Assembly: GCF_900015215.1 (NCBI RefSeq)
Contig: NZ_LN555523.1
Span: forward strand, 1,802,381 to 1,866,380
Length of the DNA: 64,000 bases
Origin: Romboutsia ilealis
GTDB taxonomy: Bacteria > Bacillota > Clostridia > Peptostreptococcales > Peptostreptococcaceae
Direction of reading: 5' to 3'
Shown: piece by piece, positions 54,522-63,525 of the stretch
Layout: the number at the start of each line of letters is the position of its first letter
Numbering within the stretch: position 1 is the first letter of the stretch
Made by a program: the position numbers and the translations under genes
The notes under the pieces: generated by a model
Database searches by the model: none
The model's input: the letters and a program-made list of their open reading frames with translations, nothing else
Told to the model about the DNA's origin: nothing

Positions 54522-54950
54522 TTATATACTATTAACTAATGCATTTATAGCTAATATATATCCATAAAAACCAAATCCTGATATTTGCCCAATACATGCA
54601 CCTGCTGTAACGCTATTTTTTCTAAATTCTTCTTGTCTTTTATGAATATTAGAAATATGTACTTCTACACAATTAATATTTATAGATTTAATCGCATCAT
54701 AAATCGCATAACTATAATGAGTAAAAGCTCCAGGATTTATAACTATTCCATCAAATGTATCATTTGCTTCATGGAGTTTATCTATTATTTCTCCTTCATG
54801 ATTACTTTGAAAAAATTCTATTTCAAAATTTTCTCTAAATGTATCTTTTATAAAGCTTATTAAATCATCTAAGGTTGCATTTCCATAGATATGAGGTTCT
54901 CTATTTCCCAACATATTTAAGTTTGGACCATTAATTACTAAGACTTTCAC
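54522..54950 (-). CDS. aroQ: 3-dehydroquinate dehydratase, type II
   Basis: AroQ makes 3-dehydroshikimate in the shikimate pathway. KVLVINGPNLNMLGNREPHI, the catalytic Tyr region EPHIYGNATLDDLIS, FFQSNHEGEIIDKLHEA, GIVINPGAFTHYSYAIYDAI and VEVHISNIHKRQEEFR are the family motifs. I chose GTG 54948-54950, five bases after GGAGG, giving the canonical MKVLVINGPN start; an upstream TTG sits on the ribosome site. It follows aroK with 51 bases between, so aroE, pilins, aroK and aroQ may be one operon. Confidence 0.95.
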   Translation of the reverse strand: MKVLVINGPNLNMLGNREPHIYGNATLDDLISFIKDTFRENFEIEFFQSNHEGEIIDKLHEANDTFDGIVINPGAFTHYSYAIYDAIKSININCVEVHISNIHKRQEEFRKNSVTAGACIGQISGFGFYGYILAINALVNSI

Positions 54951-55001
54951 AATTACCTCCAACTATATGATTACAATTTCATATAATTATAATATCATAA
55001 A

Positions 55002-55508
55002 TTATCCAATGTAAACAAGTATTTGACTAATTACTTCATCTATATTTTTACCATTTATATCTATTAATATATCACTTACTTCTATATACTTTTCATATCT
55101 AATAGATAATAATTCTTCTATTTTTTTACTTAAATTTTCACTTTCTTTTAGTAGAGGTCTTTGATTTCTTTCATTTTGTACATGATTTATTATAGTCTCA
55201 ACACTTCCGTCTAAAAATATTACCTTTTCTTCATTTTTTAATATATTATAATTTTCTTTAGTAGTGATTATTCCTCCACCGGTTGCCATTACTATATCTT
55301 CATTTTTTACAAACTTCTCTAATATACTATTTTCTAATTTTCTAAAATAGTTTTCTCCATATTGTTCAAATATGTCAGGTATACTTTTATTTGTTAGCCG
55401 TTCTATTTCATAATCAGTATCTATAAAATTAAAATTCAACTTTCTAGCTAACTGTTTACCTACAGATGTTTTTCCTACTCCCATAAATCCTATTAGTATT
55501 ATTTTCAT
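55002..55508 (-). CDS. aroK: Shikimate kinase
   Basis: AroK phosphorylates shikimate. IILIGFMGVGKTSVGKQLAR (Walker A), FNFIDTDYEIERLTNKSIPD (Mg2+ and shikimate), FRKLENSILEKFV, MATGGGIITTKENY (shikimate-binding GGG) and RPLLKESENLSKKIEELLSI (lid) are present. Length 168 is typical. It overlaps the upstream pilin-like gene by four bases, so translation is probably coupled to it, although the two functions are unrelated. Confidence 0.95.
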   Translation of the reverse strand: MKIILIGFMGVGKTSVGKQLARKLNFNFIDTDYEIERLTNKSIPDIFEQYGENYFRKLENSILEKFVKNEDIVMATGGGIITTKENYNILKNEEKVIFLDGSVETIINHVQNERNQRPLLKESENLSKKIEELLSIRYEKYIEVSDILIDINGKNIDEVISQILVYIG

Positions 55509-56017
55509 ATATCTTCTCCATTAAAATTTATTATATCTATAGTGAACTTAGTTTCGTAAACTTGTTTATTTTTTGATAAGTTCAATTTAATATCTATAAT
55601 TTTATCACTATTTTCCTTTGAAATCAGTATCTTATCTACGTAATCCCCAATTTCATACCCACTACTTGCAGTTACATCTTTTATAAATAATTTATTGCTA
55701 CTTGGAACAAATTTAATTTCTTTATCTTGTAACTTATTACTACTATCGTTATATTTACATTTAATTGATGTCACTGATAAGAAATTATTTATTTCTTCTT
55801 TTGAAGTTATACCTATAATACCTTTAGAATTTCCTATTAATTCGTCAATATAGTTTGTAATTTCCATAGCTTGTTGTTGGAGTTCTATTTTATCTTCTAT
55901 ATTTGATTTTATATTAATTGATAAATGTACTATTGAATAAATTATAGATGATAATATCATTATTATGGATAATGTTATTACACTTTCTATAAGTATATAT
56001 CCTTTTCTATTTTTCAT
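55505..56017 (-). CDS. Prepilin-like protein, type IV pilus minor pilin
   Basis: The leader RKG|YILIESVITLSIIMILSS is a type III signal with Gly-1 and Glu+5, followed by the hydrophobic N-terminal helix and a soluble domain of about 130 residues. It is a minor pilin or pseudopilin, processed by a PilD/ComC-type peptidase that is not in the window. It overlaps aroK downstream by four bases and the next pilin gene upstream by eleven. Which pilus it belongs to is not clear; the major pilin genes are absent here. Confidence 0.82.
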   Translation of the reverse strand: MKNRKGYILIESVITLSIIMILSSIIYSIVHLSINIKSNIEDKIELQQQAMEITNYIDELIGNSKGIIGITSKEEINNFLSVTSIKCKYNDSSNKLQDKEIKFVPSSNKLFIKDVTASSGYEIGDYVDKILISKENSDKIIDIKLNLSKNKQVYETKFTIDIINFNGEDI

Positions 56018-56446
56018 ACTTACCTTCTTTTATAAGTACCCTACCACTTATAGGTACTATTGTTATTTCTTTTTTTATATCTTTATAAATAATTTTTATA
56101 GTTGTTCCTGAAGGATATGGTGTTCCATCTGCCTTAAATTTTATCATGGATCTCGTATATTCTATTTTACATACCTTAGGTAAATATACTTGTTTTATAT
56201 CTTCTTTATTTTCATTTAATGTAAAACTACTGCCTTCATCATTCTTGTTTAAATATACATAAGCATTTGTATTTCCCATCATATTTATATTCCTTACATA
56301 TCTTATATCTGAACATAGTTGTTTTGTAAATGAATTTACTTGATACTTTTCTATCTTATCCTTAGGAAAGCATAATGTTGTTATTAGTAATATTATACTT
56401 ATAGTTATTACAAGTTCTACTAACGTCACATTCCTTCTCTTTTCAT
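56007..56446 (-). pseudogene. Prepilin-like (FimT/GspH-type) gene with a frameshift in the leader
   Basis: ATG 56444-56446, nine bases after GGAG, reads MKREGM then TGA. From the GTG at 56427-56429 the frame reads MTLVELVITISIILLITTL, a normal pilin helix, and runs to 56007 with a domain ending in TIKIIYKDIKKEITIVPISG. If one TG of the TGTG at 56427-56430 is removed, the leader becomes MKREG|MTLVEL with Gly-1 and Glu+5, exactly the prepilin cleavage site. So two inserted bases break the leader. A sequencing error, a recent mutation, or translation from the GTG cannot be told apart here. Confidence 0.7.
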
Positions 56447-56450
56447 ATTT

Positions 56451-57179
56451 TTATATCTCCTTATAATCATAAACTGTAACTATACTGCTTGGGTCTATAT
56501 CTTTTATTTTTATATTATCTTCAATTTCAACTTTATCGTCCTCAATATTTTTATCGGTATAATTACTATTTATGTTCTCATTATCAGTATCTGATATTTC
56601 GTTAGTTTGATTTTCAGATTCTAAGTTATTTTCATTTTTATAATTTGTATTTATATCATATGTATCTGCGAAATTGGTAGAATAATTTATATTTAAAGTT
56701 TCAGCCTCATTTTTAATTTCATCTCTAAGATTATAAAAATTTAAATTTGTATCTATTTTTACGCTAGCTTTATATTTTTTTATATAGCTCTCTTGTTTAA
56801 ATGTGGCTTCTATTTGAAAAGTAATTAATCCGCTCGAACTAGAAGTTATTTTGCTTGGTACTTTTATGGTTGTATTTTGAATTTGACTATTTGAGATGTT
56901 TTTTATATTATTTATAAATATATTTCCCAGAAAATAGTTTTTAAATTCTTCTTCTGTTTCACTATTTTCAAGGGCTATACTTACTTCTTTTAATATATTA
57001 CTATGTACAAGTTCTATTGAACTTAATAAAGATTCTTTCATAATTATATTCTGATAGTTTAAATTGCTAATTCTACTATTGCTATAATTTAATCCTATAC
57101 ACATCATAGTTATTGTACTTACTATAGAAAATACTATTAGTACAAATATTAATACGGAGCCTTTATTGTTGTAATACAT
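56451..57179 (-). CDS. PilX/GspK-like minor pilin, Glu+5 absent
   Basis: The leader YYNNKG|SVLIFVLIVFSIVSTITM has Gly-1 but Phe at +5 instead of Glu, as in GspK/PilX-type minor pilins, which cap the pilus tip. The body of about 230 residues includes an Asn/Glu-rich, low-complexity C-terminal stretch (NYKNENNLESENQTNEISD). ATG 57177-57179, ten bases after AAGGAGG, was chosen over a TTG at 57186-57188 that sits next to that site. It overlaps the upstream pilin by 17 bases. Family placement rests on the leader only. Confidence 0.7.
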   Translation of the reverse strand: MYYNNKGSVLIFVLIVFSIVSTITMMCIGLNYSNSRISNLNYQNIIMKESLLSSIELVHSNILKEVSIALENSETEEEFKNYFLGNIFINNIKNISNSQIQNTTIKVPSKITSSSSGLITFQIEATFKQESYIKKYKASVKIDTNLNFYNLRDEIKNEAETLNINYSTNFADTYDINTNYKNENNLESENQTNEISDTDNENINSNYTDKNIEDDKVEIEDNIKIKDIDPSSIVTVYDYKEI

Positions 57180-57519
57180 AACTCTCAAGCCTCCTTATTT
57201 GTTCATTTTTCCTTACTTCTATTACTACTTTATAACACTTATAGTAATATTCATCTTTTTCTATTGTTTTTTTAACTTCATAGTTATTAATAGTCTCAGT
57301 ATCATTATAATTACTACTTATATTATTATTTCTAATACTATCTTTTATATAATCTAAAGTAGACTTTGCGATATTCGTCATTTCTATTTTTGATATATTG
57401 TTATTTAATACAAAATAATTATTATATAACGATACTGAAACCATATAAACTAAAATGCATATTATAGATAAACTAACTACGCATTCAATAGATGTAAATC
57501 CATCATTTTTATTTTTCAA
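57163..57519 (-). CDS. Prepilin-like minor pilin
   Basis: The leader MKNKNDG|FTSIECVVSLSIICIL has Gly-1 and Glu+5, and the body is short (118 residues in all) with YNNYFVLNNNISKIEMTNIAKS after the helix. TTG 57517-57519 is the start, four bases after AGGAGG. It is the first of the four pilin-like genes and follows aroE by 23 bases, so it is probably transcribed with aroE. The gene overlaps the next pilin by 17 bases. Confidence 0.75.
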   Translation of the reverse strand: MKNKNDGFTSIECVVSLSIICILVYMVSVSLYNNYFVLNNNISKIEMTNIAKSTLDYIKDSIRNNNISSNYNDTETINNYEVKKTIEKDEYYYKCYKVVIEVRKNEQIRRLESYVLQQ

Positions 57520-57542
57520 ACTTCCTCCTAATTAATAACTTA

Positions 57543-58394
57543 TTAAACACTCTTTTCATAAAGTTTCTTTATATATTCAAAATCTTCATCACAAGGATTA
57601 ATATCTGTCCATATATAAAAAGCCTCTAGTGCTTGATTTATAAGCATATCTATTCCATATATAATTTCTAAATTATTTCTTTTTGCCCAATTTAGAAAAA
57701 CCGTATCCTTTGGCTTATAAACTATATCACAAACTAGTAACTTTTTATCTATTACTATATTTGTATCTATTGGACATAAATCATTTTCCATACCTATAGG
57801 CGTAGTATTTATTAAAATATCTATATCCATTAAACAACTACGATTTATAGCATCTTTTGAACAATTAGCCTCTGTATTAAAATTATTATTTATAGAATCT
57901 ATAATTTCATTTGCTCTATCTAAACTTCTATTTCTAACCTCTATAGACTTCACACCTTCTGATGCCAGTTCTATAGCTATGCTTCTACAAGCACCACCTG
58001 CACCTATTATCATTACTTTCTTATTTTTTATATCATAACCTTTATCTAAAATTGACTTTACGAAACCGCGTCCATCAGTATTGTATCCTTTTAATATTCC
58101 TCCTTTATTTTTTATAGTATTTACAGCTCCTATTAATTTCGCATTATCATCTATACTATCTAAATATTTAATTATATTTACTTTATGAGGTATTGTAACG
58201 TTACACCCTTTTATATCTAATGCTTTTATCCCATATACGCAATCTTTTAATTTATCTTCTTTTATATCAAAACATACGTATATATTATTTTCAAAGTATT
58301 TTTCAAATAAATAGTTATGTATAGTTGGCGAAAAACTATGTTTTATAGGATGTCCTAAAAGACAAATTGTTTTAGTGTCTGAATTTATATTCAT
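57543..58394 (-). CDS. aroE: Shikimate dehydrogenase
   Basis: AroE reduces dehydroshikimate with NADPH. ICLLGHPIKHSFSPTIHNYL is the substrate domain, KGCNVTIPHKVNIIKYLDSI carries the catalytic Lys, VNTIKNKGGILKGYNTDGRG the catalytic Asp and NTD, VMIIGAGGACRSIAIELAS the NADP Rossmann loop and DILINTTPIGMENDLCPID the nucleotide pocket. The C-terminal IYGIDMLINQALEAFYIWT is present. Length 283 is normal. It follows the kinase gene by 55 bases. Confidence 0.95.
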   Translation of the reverse strand: MNINSDTKTICLLGHPIKHSFSPTIHNYLFEKYFENNIYVCFDIKEDKLKDCVYGIKALDIKGCNVTIPHKVNIIKYLDSIDDNAKLIGAVNTIKNKGGILKGYNTDGRGFVKSILDKGYDIKNKKVMIIGAGGACRSIAIELASEGVKSIEVRNRSLDRANEIIDSINNNFNTEANCSKDAINRSCLMDIDILINTTPIGMENDLCPIDTNIVIDKKLLVCDIVYKPKDTVFLNWAKRNNLEIIYGIDMLINQALEAFYIWTDINPCDEDFEYIKKLYEKSV

Positions 58395-58449
58395 TTTAGT
58401 CTCCTTTTATCTTTATTTCCACTTATTAGAGTATATATACTATATTATA

Positions 58450-60918
58450 TTAAAAGTTACACATATTTAAATATTTTTGATAAATAAATTCATCATTATC
58501 GTCTCTTATTCGGCTTTTATAATTTTTTATATCATTATCTAAATTTAGTTCTATAGTAACCTCTATATTTTTATCTGAATCAGTTTTTATATCTATTTTA
58601 CCATTATATATAACTATTATATTCTTTGCTAAAGAGACTGCAATATCTAAAATTCTTCTATCTTTATCATTTATATACTTATTATAATCGTATCCTCCAG
58701 TATTTTTTATGCTTATTATACTCTTACTACGTTTACTTGTAAGTGATATATCTACTAAACTCTTTTTATCTGAATATCTTAGTATCATCGTCAATAAAGT
58801 TAATATTATTTTTTCTATATCTTTAGGATCTACAAAACCAATTTTTTCTTCTTCATCTGTATCAAAGAAAATTTCTATATCATTTAATTTTACATAGTCA
58901 TTAAATTCTATAGCTGTATCTTCAACTAAAGTTACTATATTGTAGTAATCTTTATTATTTTCATAAACATTTAGTTCTAATTTAGATAAATCCATTATAT
59001 TGTTGATTATTTCCATTAAAATATCTGCATTCTTTTTTGTAACTTTAACTGCATCTGACAGCTGACTATCTGGGTTTAGCTTTATATCTTCTTTATGCAA
59101 TATTGACATTAGCTGATTAGATGATGATATTACATTTAAAGGTGTTTTTAGTTCATGAGACATATTTATAAAGAATTCAGACTTTATTTTATTAGCTGTT
59201 TTTTGCTTTTCTATCTCTATTTCCATTAATTCAGCATTAACTTGCTTAGTTATATCTCTTACTATTCCTACAACATTTAATTTTTTATTTACTTCTATAA
59301 TAGTTCCTCCACACTCTATATGCATATCTTTTTGCCCTGATTTAACAGTCCTTCTTTGAAATTTTATATTTTCATCATCCTTAGAAGTTGTAATTATCAT
59401 ACTTTTACTTATATTATCTATATCTATATCTTCTACTGTCTTATAATTTGTCATTTCTAAAAATCTAGAATTAGCATAAGTTATATTCTTAGTATCAAAA
59501 TTTGCTATATAAATTCCTTCTGGTATTATGTTGACTAATGACTCGTATTTTTCTTTACTTATTTTTAATTTTTGTAACAATTTTTTATATTCAGTTATAT
59601 CTCTAATTGCTATTACATTTTTCTTACTGTTTATATCTCTAAAGCTTGCTCTATCTATATTTAAAAAAATCTCTTTATCATCTTCATATATATATTTGAA
59701 TTCTCCATTTTTATTTGAATTAAATAGTGCATTATTTATTTCTTTACTTCTAAAATCTATATTTTCACTCTTCTTATTATTATATATAATATTATTTTCA
59801 TCAGTTAATAGTATTGAGTATGGTATATTATCTACTATTTTTTTATATTTCACCTGATTCTCTTTTATTTTCATTTCACTCTTCTTCTTATATGTAATAT
59901 CCTCTATATAACAAATAAAACCAATCTCATTATTATCTATAATTATCTTACAATATGTACATTCAAAATATCGTCCATCTTTGCCTTCAAATTCACCTTT
60001 AAGTTTATCTGTTTTTTTATCTAATAAATTAAGGTATTGTAAAAATTTATCCTTATTTTTTACGCTATTATCTAAAAAATCTAATATACTTAAATCCCCT
60101 TTAAAAGATTTATACTCCTTCCACATATTATAAAAACTTTCATCTTCATTAACTATATTACCTAGATTATCTATTAAAATTACACATTTATTACTTTGAT
60201 CCAAAATAGTATTTAAAAGTTTATTCTTTTTATCTAAATTTTCTTTTATAGTCATAGATATATTTTTATTTATATCTAATTTTTCATCATTATTGATGAT
60301 TTCATTGCTAAATAAACTTATTCTTTTGGAAAGTTTTATATTTTTTAACTCTGATTCTTTTATATATATCTTATATATATTTTTTAATATCACAATAGAT
60401 GATATAAGCTCTAATATATCCCCCATATTTACTATATATATCTCTTTTTTTACTAATAAACGTATAGCTATATAAGATAAATTCAAAATTAGTGTAACCT
60501 TTGAACTTCTATCTAAATTATAGTTATATACACTAATTGAAAACATATATACAGTTGCCATTAGCATATATAATAAAACTAACTTATCATATTCTATTAA
60601 TTTATAATTATCTGATATTAATATTGGTAATAATGCTAAAATATAATTTATATTCATAATAAATTTCAAATTATGCTTTTTAAATTTATATAAATTTAAC
60701 TTTAAAATTAATAGCATCATAAGTATTTGACTATTATTATGTAATAAATTTGTATCATATCCTTTTATTATTATCGTAAGTTGATATAGGACTATAGTTA
60801 TTAAAAGCATCAATAACATCGTATTTTTCTTATTTCTTTTAGCTGTCAAATTTGCATATAATATGTATGTACTAGTAAGAAAAATTGATATACTAAATAA
60901 ATTTATATACTTATACAT
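58450..60918 (-). CDS. Sensor histidine kinase with His box but degenerate ATP-binding domain (HK-B)
   Basis: The 822-residue protein has about seven membrane helices (residues 5-205), three PAS-like domains (about 232-346, 355-447, 455-560), and a HisKA domain with the normal FFINMSHELKTPLNVISSSN (His588, codon 59155-59157). The C-terminal domain at about 690-790 is degenerate: where an N-box is expected it reads EKIILTLLTMILRYSD (both Asn lost: Thr707, Met711), the G1 DxGxG is NTGGYDY, and no G2 GTGxGL is present. ATP binding is therefore unlikely. It lies 23 bases downstream of HK-A. No response regulator is near. Confidence 0.85.
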   Translation of the reverse strand: MYKYINLFSISIFLTSTYILYANLTAKRNKKNTMLLMLLITIVLYQLTIIIKGYDTNLLHNNSQILMMLLILKLNLYKFKKHNLKFIMNINYILALLPILISDNYKLIEYDKLVLLYMLMATVYMFSISVYNYNLDRSSKVTLILNLSYIAIRLLVKKEIYIVNMGDILELISSIVILKNIYKIYIKESELKNIKLSKRISLFSNEIINNDEKLDINKNISMTIKENLDKKNKLLNTILDQSNKCVILIDNLGNIVNEDESFYNMWKEYKSFKGDLSILDFLDNSVKNKDKFLQYLNLLDKKTDKLKGEFEGKDGRYFECTYCKIIIDNNEIGFICYIEDITYKKKSEMKIKENQVKYKKIVDNIPYSILLTDENNIIYNNKKSENIDFRSKEINNALFNSNKNGEFKYIYEDDKEIFLNIDRASFRDINSKKNVIAIRDITEYKKLLQKLKISKEKYESLVNIIPEGIYIANFDTKNITYANSRFLEMTNYKTVEDIDIDNISKSMIITTSKDDENIKFQRRTVKSGQKDMHIECGGTIIEVNKKLNVVGIVRDITKQVNAELMEIEIEKQKTANKIKSEFFINMSHELKTPLNVISSSNQLMSILHKEDIKLNPDSQLSDAVKVTKKNADILMEIINNIMDLSKLELNVYENNKDYYNIVTLVEDTAIEFNDYVKLNDIEIFFDTDEEEKIGFVDPKDIEKIILTLLTMILRYSDKKSLVDISLTSKRSKSIISIKNTGGYDYNKYINDKDRRILDIAVSLAKNIIVIYNGKIDIKTDSDKNIEVTIELNLDNDIKNYKSRIRDDNDEFIYQKYLNMCNF

Positions 60919-60941
60919 ATTAATCTCCTTATTAACATCTC

Positions 60942-63311
60942 TTACGAAGTTAGATTAAGATATATATCTGAAAACTCTATCTCTATCTTTTCGTTTTGAG
61001 TAAACTTATCTTGCAATTTAATATTTTTACTTAATATATTATTAGGCAATATTATTTTAAATTCACTACCTTTATTCAATTCACTTTCTACATTTATATT
61101 TATGTTATTTAGATTTGCTAATTTTTTTACAACGGACAGACCCATACCAGTTCCTTCACACCCTCTAGATAAAGTTGTATCTATCTGTTCAAAGTTCTCA
61201 AATATGACTTCTATCTTATCTTTTGGTATTCCTATACCTGTATCTTTTATTGATATACAAACCTGTTCATTCTCCATATATAAGTTTATATCTATTTTCC
61301 CATCTGTATCAGTAAATTTTATTGCATTTGATAATATATTTAGAATTATTTTTTCTACCTTTTCTGTATCTAAAACTAATATTTTCTTATTTATCTCACT
61401 CTTAAAACTTATATCTATTCCCTTTCTATCTGTGTACTCTCTAGATATTTTAACTATATTTTCTAATAACTTAACAATATCACATTTTCTTAATTCTAAA
61501 GTACATGTCCCATTATCAATTCTACTTACATATTCTATATTGTTTAAAAGTTTTATGAGCCTATAGCAATTTTGTTTAACTAGCCTAGTATGATTATTTA
61601 TATTTTCTGAATTATACTTTACTTTGTTCTCAATTAAATTATTGTTAGTTTCAAATATTGTATTAATAGGCTTTTTTATATCATAAGCTACATTAGATAA
61701 AAACTCTGTTTTAAATTTATTTTTTTCTTTCATTCTATTTAGTTCTTTTTCTAATTTCATTGATTTAAATTCATAATCTAACATTCTAAATACTACTATA
61801 AGAGTTCCTTCTTCTTCTCTTTTAACAATAGCTAGTGATATATCAATATTATTTAACTTGTCTATTGTAAATCTTCTAAACTCTCCATAGTTTTCTTCTT
61901 TAAGATAGGTTTTTATAGATTCATTCAACTTATCTAAGCCTATAGTTTTTAGCATCCTTATGCTTGCTTCATTTCTATAAATATGCTTATTTGTCATTGG
62001 ATTTACTATTACTATTCCTTCTGGTAATGTTTGAATTAATAATTTATACGTTTTTTCACTTTGTTCTATATTCATTATTGTAGTTTCTAATTCTGTTATA
62101 TCTATTACTATACTAATCAATAAATCTTCATCATTTAATTTTATATTAGTTGTAACTAACTCAACTATTCTTCCATTTATTAACTCTATCTTATTTGTAA
62201 TTTTTTCTTCTTTTTTACTTATTACTAATTGTATATTTGATAAAAATCTTTCTCTAAATTTTTTACTTACAATATTCTTTATATCTCCTATAGATATTTC
62301 TTTTTTACTAATATTTATATCTAATATTTCTAATCCTTTATCATTTATATATTTTATATTTTTAGAATCATGTATTATAACCCCTTCATTTAATACATTC
62401 ATTAAGTTCTTGTACATCTTTTCACTTTCTTCTAACTTATTTTGTATTAATGTAGTTTGAGTTATATCTTTTAGTATACATATTATTACTGATTTTTCAT
62501 CTATAGTATCTATCGTACATTCTAGTCTGTAAATTTTTTTATCATAAGATTTAATATTAAAACTTTCTCTAGATTCCGTTGCTATTTTTTTTATTTCATC
62601 TATTAAATTTTGATATTTAGGAAATTTAAACTGCAAATATTTAGATATGTCTATCCTATTTTCTTTATTTTCATAATCTTCTATTAGTTTATTAAATGAT
62701 TCATTACTATAAATGAATTCCTTATTGATATCTAGGATAAATATTGGAATGTCAGATTCTTCTATTGACTTGTTTATTTTCTTGCTAACTCCTAGTATTT
62801 CATCTTTATAATTTTTTTGAAACTCTTTCTCCGATTTTATTTTATTTTTTATTTCTTTTATATACGATTTTTTTTTGTTTAAATTATATTTATTATCTAA
62901 TAATTCTTTATTAAATACTTTTATATAATCTATAACTGAATATTTTAGGATTATAATATTCAATATTATATTTATTAAAATACTATGTTCAGCTTTAATA
63001 TTACATATATATAATAGGCCTAAAATTAATATAGATTTATGTAAAAAGTTATTAATCTTTAATTTTTCTTTTATGATTAATATAATTGTAAATTTTAAAA
63101 TAAGTATCATACTAACCAAATTTATATTACCTATTATTACATAGCTATTTAAGTATATATATATTATAAGCTCTCCTATATATATCATAAATTCTAATAA
63201 CATCATCTTTCTTTTATTTAATGTATATAATACTAAAGATATAATAGGAATAGAAAATATAACAATTATATTTATATTTTCTATTATTTCTTTATATTTG
63301 TATAAATTCAT
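60942..63311 (-). CDS. Sensor histidine kinase with intact ATPase but Tyr at the His site (HK-A)
   Basis: The 789-residue protein has about six membrane helices at the N-terminus (residues 10-150), three PAS-like domains (about 180-290, 300-405, 415-520) and a HisKA-like helix pair. The phosphoacceptor His is Tyr543 in LSNVAYDIKKPINTI (codon TAT, 61683-61685). The ATPase domain is complete: EKIILNILSNAIKFTD (Asn658, Asn662), SIKDTGIGIPKDKI (G1) and CEGTGMGLSVVKKL (G2). ATG 63309-63311 follows GGTGAT; a start nine codons earlier is possible. It begins the operon with HK-B. Confidence 0.85.
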   Translation of the reverse strand: MNLYKYKEIIENINIIVIFSIPIISLVLYTLNKRKMMLLEFMIYIGELIIYIYLNSYVIIGNINLVSMILILKFTIILIIKEKLKINNFLHKSILILGLLYICNIKAEHSILINIILNIIILKYSVIDYIKVFNKELLDNKYNLNKKKSYIKEIKNKIKSEKEFQKNYKDEILGVSKKINKSIEESDIPIFILDINKEFIYSNESFNKLIEDYENKENRIDISKYLQFKFPKYQNLIDEIKKIATESRESFNIKSYDKKIYRLECTIDTIDEKSVIICILKDITQTTLIQNKLEESEKMYKNLMNVLNEGVIIHDSKNIKYINDKGLEILDINISKKEISIGDIKNIVSKKFRERFLSNIQLVISKKEEKITNKIELINGRIVELVTTNIKLNDEDLLISIVIDITELETTIMNIEQSEKTYKLLIQTLPEGIVIVNPMTNKHIYRNEASIRMLKTIGLDKLNESIKTYLKEENYGEFRRFTIDKLNNIDISLAIVKREEEGTLIVVFRMLDYEFKSMKLEKELNRMKEKNKFKTEFLSNVAYDIKKPINTIFETNNNLIENKVKYNSENINNHTRLVKQNCYRLIKLLNNIEYVSRIDNGTCTLELRKCDIVKLLENIVKISREYTDRKGIDISFKSEINKKILVLDTEKVEKIILNILSNAIKFTDTDGKIDINLYMENEQVCISIKDTGIGIPKDKIEVIFENFEQIDTTLSRGCEGTGMGLSVVKKLANLNNININVESELNKGSEFKIILPNNILSKNIKLQDKFTQNEKIEIEFSDIYLNLTS

Positions 63312-63491
63312 TATATCAATCACCAACCTTTTTTTCATTTCACTAACGTTATCTAAATTTAACTGTATTTTTAACTAATTATGATGTTTAAACTAATATG
63401 ATATTAATACTTTTTGCTATATAATTAATGTTAACAGATTCATATAAGTTTTTTTGTCGTTTTTGATTGTCTAATCATGAACTTTTCAACA

Positions 63492-63525
63492 AAAAAAGCC
63501 TTATTTAGTTAAATAAGGCTTTTTT
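63492..63525 (-). terminator. Terminator after sigK
   Basis: AAAAAAGCCTTATTTA / TAAATAAGGCTTTTTT, a 16-bp stem with a two-base loop overlapping the sigK stop codon. It separates sigK from the kinase pair. Confidence 0.88.

Noticed and set aside
61102..61566. 154-residue plus-strand ORF in HK-A
   Set aside because: Antisense to the conserved ATPase domain, so it is a shadow.
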